Of a stretch of 7,843 bases of DNA, positions 5,897 through 7,843 are shown piece by piece (within the stretch, counting starts at the first letter, position 1; each line of letters starts with the position of its first letter). The position numbers and the translations under genes are program-made. This DNA comes from Alphaproteobacteria bacterium. GTDB taxonomy: Bacteria; Pseudomonadota; Alphaproteobacteria; Acetobacterales; Acetobacteraceae. The notes beneath the pieces are model-generated. The model had not been told where the DNA came from. It saw nothing but the letters and a program-made list of their open reading frames with translations, and did no database searches. The DNA is taken from contig JAMFRY010000243.1 of assembly GCA_026225015.1 (NCBI GenBank), forward strand, positions 1-7,843. The letters run 5' to 3'.

Positions 5897-5922
5897 AAAG
5901 GCGGTGTAGAGTGAGAGTGCGC
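5897..5922. other. Minimal divergent gap between epmB and epmA
   Basis: Only 26 bp separate the chosen start codons (14 bp if epmA begins at GTG 5911). This is too short for two separate promoters, so at least one promoter must lie inside the opposite coding region, or the mRNA must overlap the neighbouring gene. On the plus strand AAAGG (5897-5901) and GAGAG (5913-5917) are possible ribosome binding sites for epmA; nothing comparable serves epmB. Confidence 0.6.
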
Positions 5923-6906
5923 ATGGCTCAACCCGGGACCCCTTCATGGCAGGCCGAGCGGCTCGCGGCGCGGCTGCCTCACCTAAGGCGGCGCGGCCTG
6001 ATGACGGCCGCCACGCGCGCATTTTTCAACGCGCGCGGCTATTGCGAGGTCGAGACCCCCTATGCCGTGCCGGCACCCGGAGAAGAGGTTCACCTGCCGG
6101 TCTTCGGACTGAACCCGCCGGGGCTATACCTGAACACCAGCCCGGAATTCGCGATGAAAAAACTGCTGGCGGGCAAGGCCGGCAATATCTTCCAGCTCGC
6201 GCGGGTCTGGCGCAACGAAGCGCCGAGCGACACCCATGCGGCTGAATTCACCTTGCTGGAATGGTACCGGCCGGGCGCCACGATGGATGATTTGATCGCT
6301 GAAACCATGGCGCTGCTGCGCGTTCTGCTGCCGCCAGAAATCTCCTGGCGAGGCAATACGGCGTCGCTCGAGCGCTATGAGCGCATCACCGTCGCGCAAG
6401 CCTTTTCGCGTTATGCGGGTGTAGACATTCTGGCAACTGCCGAGGACGCCCCTGCCCTCGCCGCGCAGGCGGGGGTTGCATTACGTGCCGGCGAAGACTG
6501 GGAGGATTTGTTTTTCCGCCTGCTGCTGGACCGCATCGAGCCTCAACTTGGGCGCAAGCATCCGGCCTTTCTGACGCACTGGCCGGCGGCGCAGGCGGCC
6601 CTGGCGCGCCGGGACCCCGATGACCCAAGGGTGGCCGAACGCTTTGAGCTCTATTGCTGCGGGTTGGAGCTGGCGAACGCCTTTGTGGAACTGACCGACG
6701 CCGAGGAACAACGCGCGCGTTTCATGGCTGACCGGGCAAGGCGGCACGCGATGGGTGGGCCGGACTGGCCGCTGGATGAAGATTTCCTGGCGGCTGTGGG
6801 CAAAATGCCGGAATGTGCCGGGATCGCGATGGGATTCGACCGGCTGGTGATGCTGGCAACCGGCGCGGCGCGCATGAGTGATGTACAATGGCTGCCGAGA
6901 CCCTAA
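5923..6906 (+). CDS. epmA: EF-P--(R)-beta-lysine ligase EpmA (LysRS paralogue; PoxA/GenX/YjeA)
   Basis: A 327-residue class II synthetase-like protein without the N-terminal anticodon-binding domain of LysRS, near the 325 residues of E. coli EpmA. Seen in order: TSPEFAMKKLL (73-83), motif 2 FQLARVWRNE (90-99) followed by HAAEFTLLEWYRP (105-117), GLELANAFVELTDAEEQ (247-263), and motif 3 GIAMGFDRLVML (300-311). Ala302 in GIAMG sits where EpmA has Ala (E. coli Ala298) and LysRS has Gly, supporting beta-lysine ligase rather than tRNA charging. EpmA activates beta-lysine with ATP and joins it to the EF-P loop lysine, here Lys33 of the nearby efp product. ATG at 5923 aligns best with the E. coli N-terminus (both reach SWQ within ten residues); in-frame GTG codons at 5911 and 5917 are alternatives, the first with AAAGG 9 nt upstream. 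It diverges from epmB. Confidence 0.96.
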   Translation: MAQPGTPSWQAERLAARLPHLRRRGLMTAATRAFFNARGYCEVETPYAVPAPGEEVHLPVFGLNPPGLYLNTSPEFAMKKLLAGKAGNIFQLARVWRNEAPSDTHAAEFTLLEWYRPGATMDDLIAETMALLRVLLPPEISWRGNTASLERYERITVAQAFSRYAGVDILATAEDAPALAAQAGVALRAGEDWEDLFFRLLLDRIEPQLGRKHPAFLTHWPAAQAALARRDPDDPRVAERFELYCCGLELANAFVELTDAEEQRARFMADRARRHAMGGPDWPLDEDFLAAVGKMPECAGIAMGFDRLVMLATGAARMSDVQWLPRP

Positions 6907-7105
6907 AAAACGTAACGACGGCATAAATTGCGTATGCTGCTCAGGCCAGCCAGTCAACATGCTCCAACCCCGCCACACATAATGATCCAAAGTCGGCCAC
7001 TCAAATCTGGGTTGCAGGTACCATACTGAAACGGCGCTGACTCTCGGCAGGTTTGCGGCCCTGTTCAAACCTGACACGAACTTGCCTCCCTACTTCGCGG
7101 CGCCA
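6907..7105. other. Convergent non-coding region after epmA
   Basis: This 199-bp stretch separates two convergent genes. Its left part looks less GC-rich than the flanking genes. It holds two small inverted repeats: GCATA/TATGC (6921-6925 and 6933-6937) and the better one at 7048-7073. Neither is followed by a T-run. I find no gene or recognisable mobile element in it. Confidence 0.6.
7048..7073. terminator. Hairpin between convergent genes, possible bidirectional terminator
   Basis: CAGGTTTG (7048-7055) and CAAACCTG (7066-7073) form a perfect 8-bp stem with a 10-nt loop. It lies 142 nt after epmA and 33 nt beyond the stop of the leftward VWD-like gene, as expected for a terminator shared by both. 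No U-tract follows on either strand, so it would be non-canonical or only an mRNA 3'-end structure. Confidence 0.35.
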
Positions 7106-7843
7106 TTATCCATGCGAGATGAGCCTCTCGATGGCGAACAAGATGTGGGAAGACAGGTTGAGCAATGACGGAGTTGCGGCTGCCGGCGCGGAAAGCGTGC
7201 CGAGTGACACGATTGCGGCTGAATTCTTCGGCAACGGCTGGGTGCCTTCGGGGGAGATTCCGTCCACATGAAAATCTTGTGACAGCCCTGCATTGCCGCC
7301 CGTGATCGGCCGCGTAGCTTGCGGGGCCGGGACAGCGTTTTCCTCGCTACCTGCAGTGCTCAGGAATGACATGCTGGCGTAAGGCGGTAAGTGGTTGCTG
7401 CTGATTGTCTGCGTTACATCGTCATCGTTCAGAATGGATGTGTTCGGCGCCACGCGCCAACCATCCGCAAACCGGCCAAGCAACACGTTAGGATTCAATG
7501 GTTGTGCGAACACCGTCCCGTCCGGTAGCGCGAAGTCCTTTGCCCAACCGCTATCGGTGCCCATGAGGCCTTGCACCGAGCCTGGGCCATCCGCGCGCGG
7601 AAGGCTAACACTGGCATCCAGATAGGTTTGACCGAGCGGAATTTCCGAGGAGACGTGGAGTGATTCGCCCGTGTTCCAGTCGAGCATGAAGTTGTTTTGT
7701 GAAAGTGCCACCAGCGTGCCGCCGGCGAATGACTGGCGCGCTCCGGCGCTGGCGATCGCCGTATCGGCAACGCCGTCCACCGTAACGCGGATCGCACCAC
7801 CGGGGCCGGCCAGCCACAACTCAGCGGGCTGATCGCCGGCCTG
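7106..7843 (-). CDS. C-terminal part of a probable secreted protein with a von Willebrand factor type D-like segment (N-terminus outside window)
   Basis: The frame is open from the right edge to the stop at 7106, giving 245 residues; the true start lies beyond 7843, because residues run in family-like fashion up to the edge and the only nearby start is a TTG within them. Residues about 9-135 resemble a VWD domain: beta-strand repeats (AIRVTVDGV, GGTLVALSQNNFMLDWNTG), then SVQGLMGTDSGWAKDFALPDG (89-109, the GLxGxxxG...DGT core) and LLGRFADGWRV (121-131), as in the stretch that follows VWD in other proteins. The rest (136-245) is Ser/Ala/Pro-rich without a recognised domain. It has no cysteine at all, unlike animal VWD domains but as expected of bacterial extracellular versions. 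Bacterial VWD proteins are usually large and surface-exposed, with adhesion suspected. It converges on epmA and has no evident tie to EF-P. The domain call is by motif resemblance only. Confidence 0.65.
   Translation of the reverse strand, partial: QAGDQPAELWLAGPGGAIRVTVDGVADTAIASAGARQSFAGGTLVALSQNNFMLDWNTGESLHVSSEIPLGQTYLDASVSLPRADGPGSVQGLMGTDSGWAKDFALPDGTVFAQPLNPNVLLGRFADGWRVAPNTSILNDDDVTQTISSNHLPPYASMSFLSTAGSEENAVPAPQATRPITGGNAGLSQDFHVDGISPEGTQPLPKNSAAIVSLGTLSAPAAATPSLLNLSSHILFAIERLISHG

Noticed and set aside
5897..6022. Longer EpmB starting at ATG 6022
   Set aside because: The extra 42 residues are Arg/Ala-rich, unlike the family N-terminus, and lie antisense to the conserved start of EpmA; no ribosome binding site supports ATG 6022.
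6481..7077. Minus-strand open frame covering the 3' end of epmA and the following gap
   Set aside because: Most of it is antisense to conserved EpmA residues. The part in the gap (about 6907-7077) looked briefly like a transposase fragment (aromatic-rich WPTLDHYVWRGW) but has no recognisable catalytic motif, terminal repeats or target duplication.

Overview
The window looks like chromosomal DNA from a GC-rich alphaproteobacterium. The EF-P/SuhB/MotA-like gene order and the protein sequences suggest Rhodospirillales, probably the Acetobacteraceae. This taxonomic guess rests on recalled family resemblance and was not tested by a search. There are nine supportable protein genes, two of them cut by the window edges. 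I see no tRNA, rRNA, CRISPR array, insertion sequence or phage gene.

Positions 1-3766 hold a minus-strand run of five genes, read from right to left. Elongation factor P (efp) comes first, then an inositol-monophosphatase-family enzyme of the SuhB type, a secreted Pro-rich protein with a degenerate OmpA-like domain, a MotA/TolQ/ExbB-like channel protein, and a MotB-like protein with one membrane helix and a long coiled coil (cut at the left edge). The gaps are 50 nt, 15 nt, a 4-nt ATGA overlap and 1 nt, so at least the last four genes look like one operon. The last three genes together resemble an ion-driven stator or energy-transducing complex anchored to peptidoglycan.

Positions 3767-3970 are a non-coding divergent region with a 12-bp palindrome and short direct repeats. 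From 3971 to 4879 there is a 123-residue orphan protein (plus) and a GNAT N-acetyltransferase (minus), whose stop codons are only 3 nt apart.

Positions 4925-6906 hold epmB (minus; lysine 2,3-aminomutase family) and epmA (plus; LysRS-like EF-P ligase). They diverge with about 26 bp between start codons. With efp, the window holds the known EF-P beta-lysylation set: EpmB makes (R)-beta-lysine and EpmA attaches it to the conserved EF-P lysine (Lys33 here). EF-P then relieves ribosome stalling at polyproline. The Pro-rich OmpA-like gene in the same cluster has a PPP motif and is a plausible client.

Positions 6907-7105 are a convergent non-coding stretch with a hairpin. Positions 7106-7843 are the C-terminal part of a large, probably extracellular protein with a von Willebrand factor type D-like segment, running off the right edge.

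The least-described element is the SuhB-linked MotA/MotB/OmpA-like cluster. It resembles the stator half of systems such as Zorya, but no effector gene is visible here, so I treat it as an uncharacterised housekeeping envelope complex rather than a defence system.
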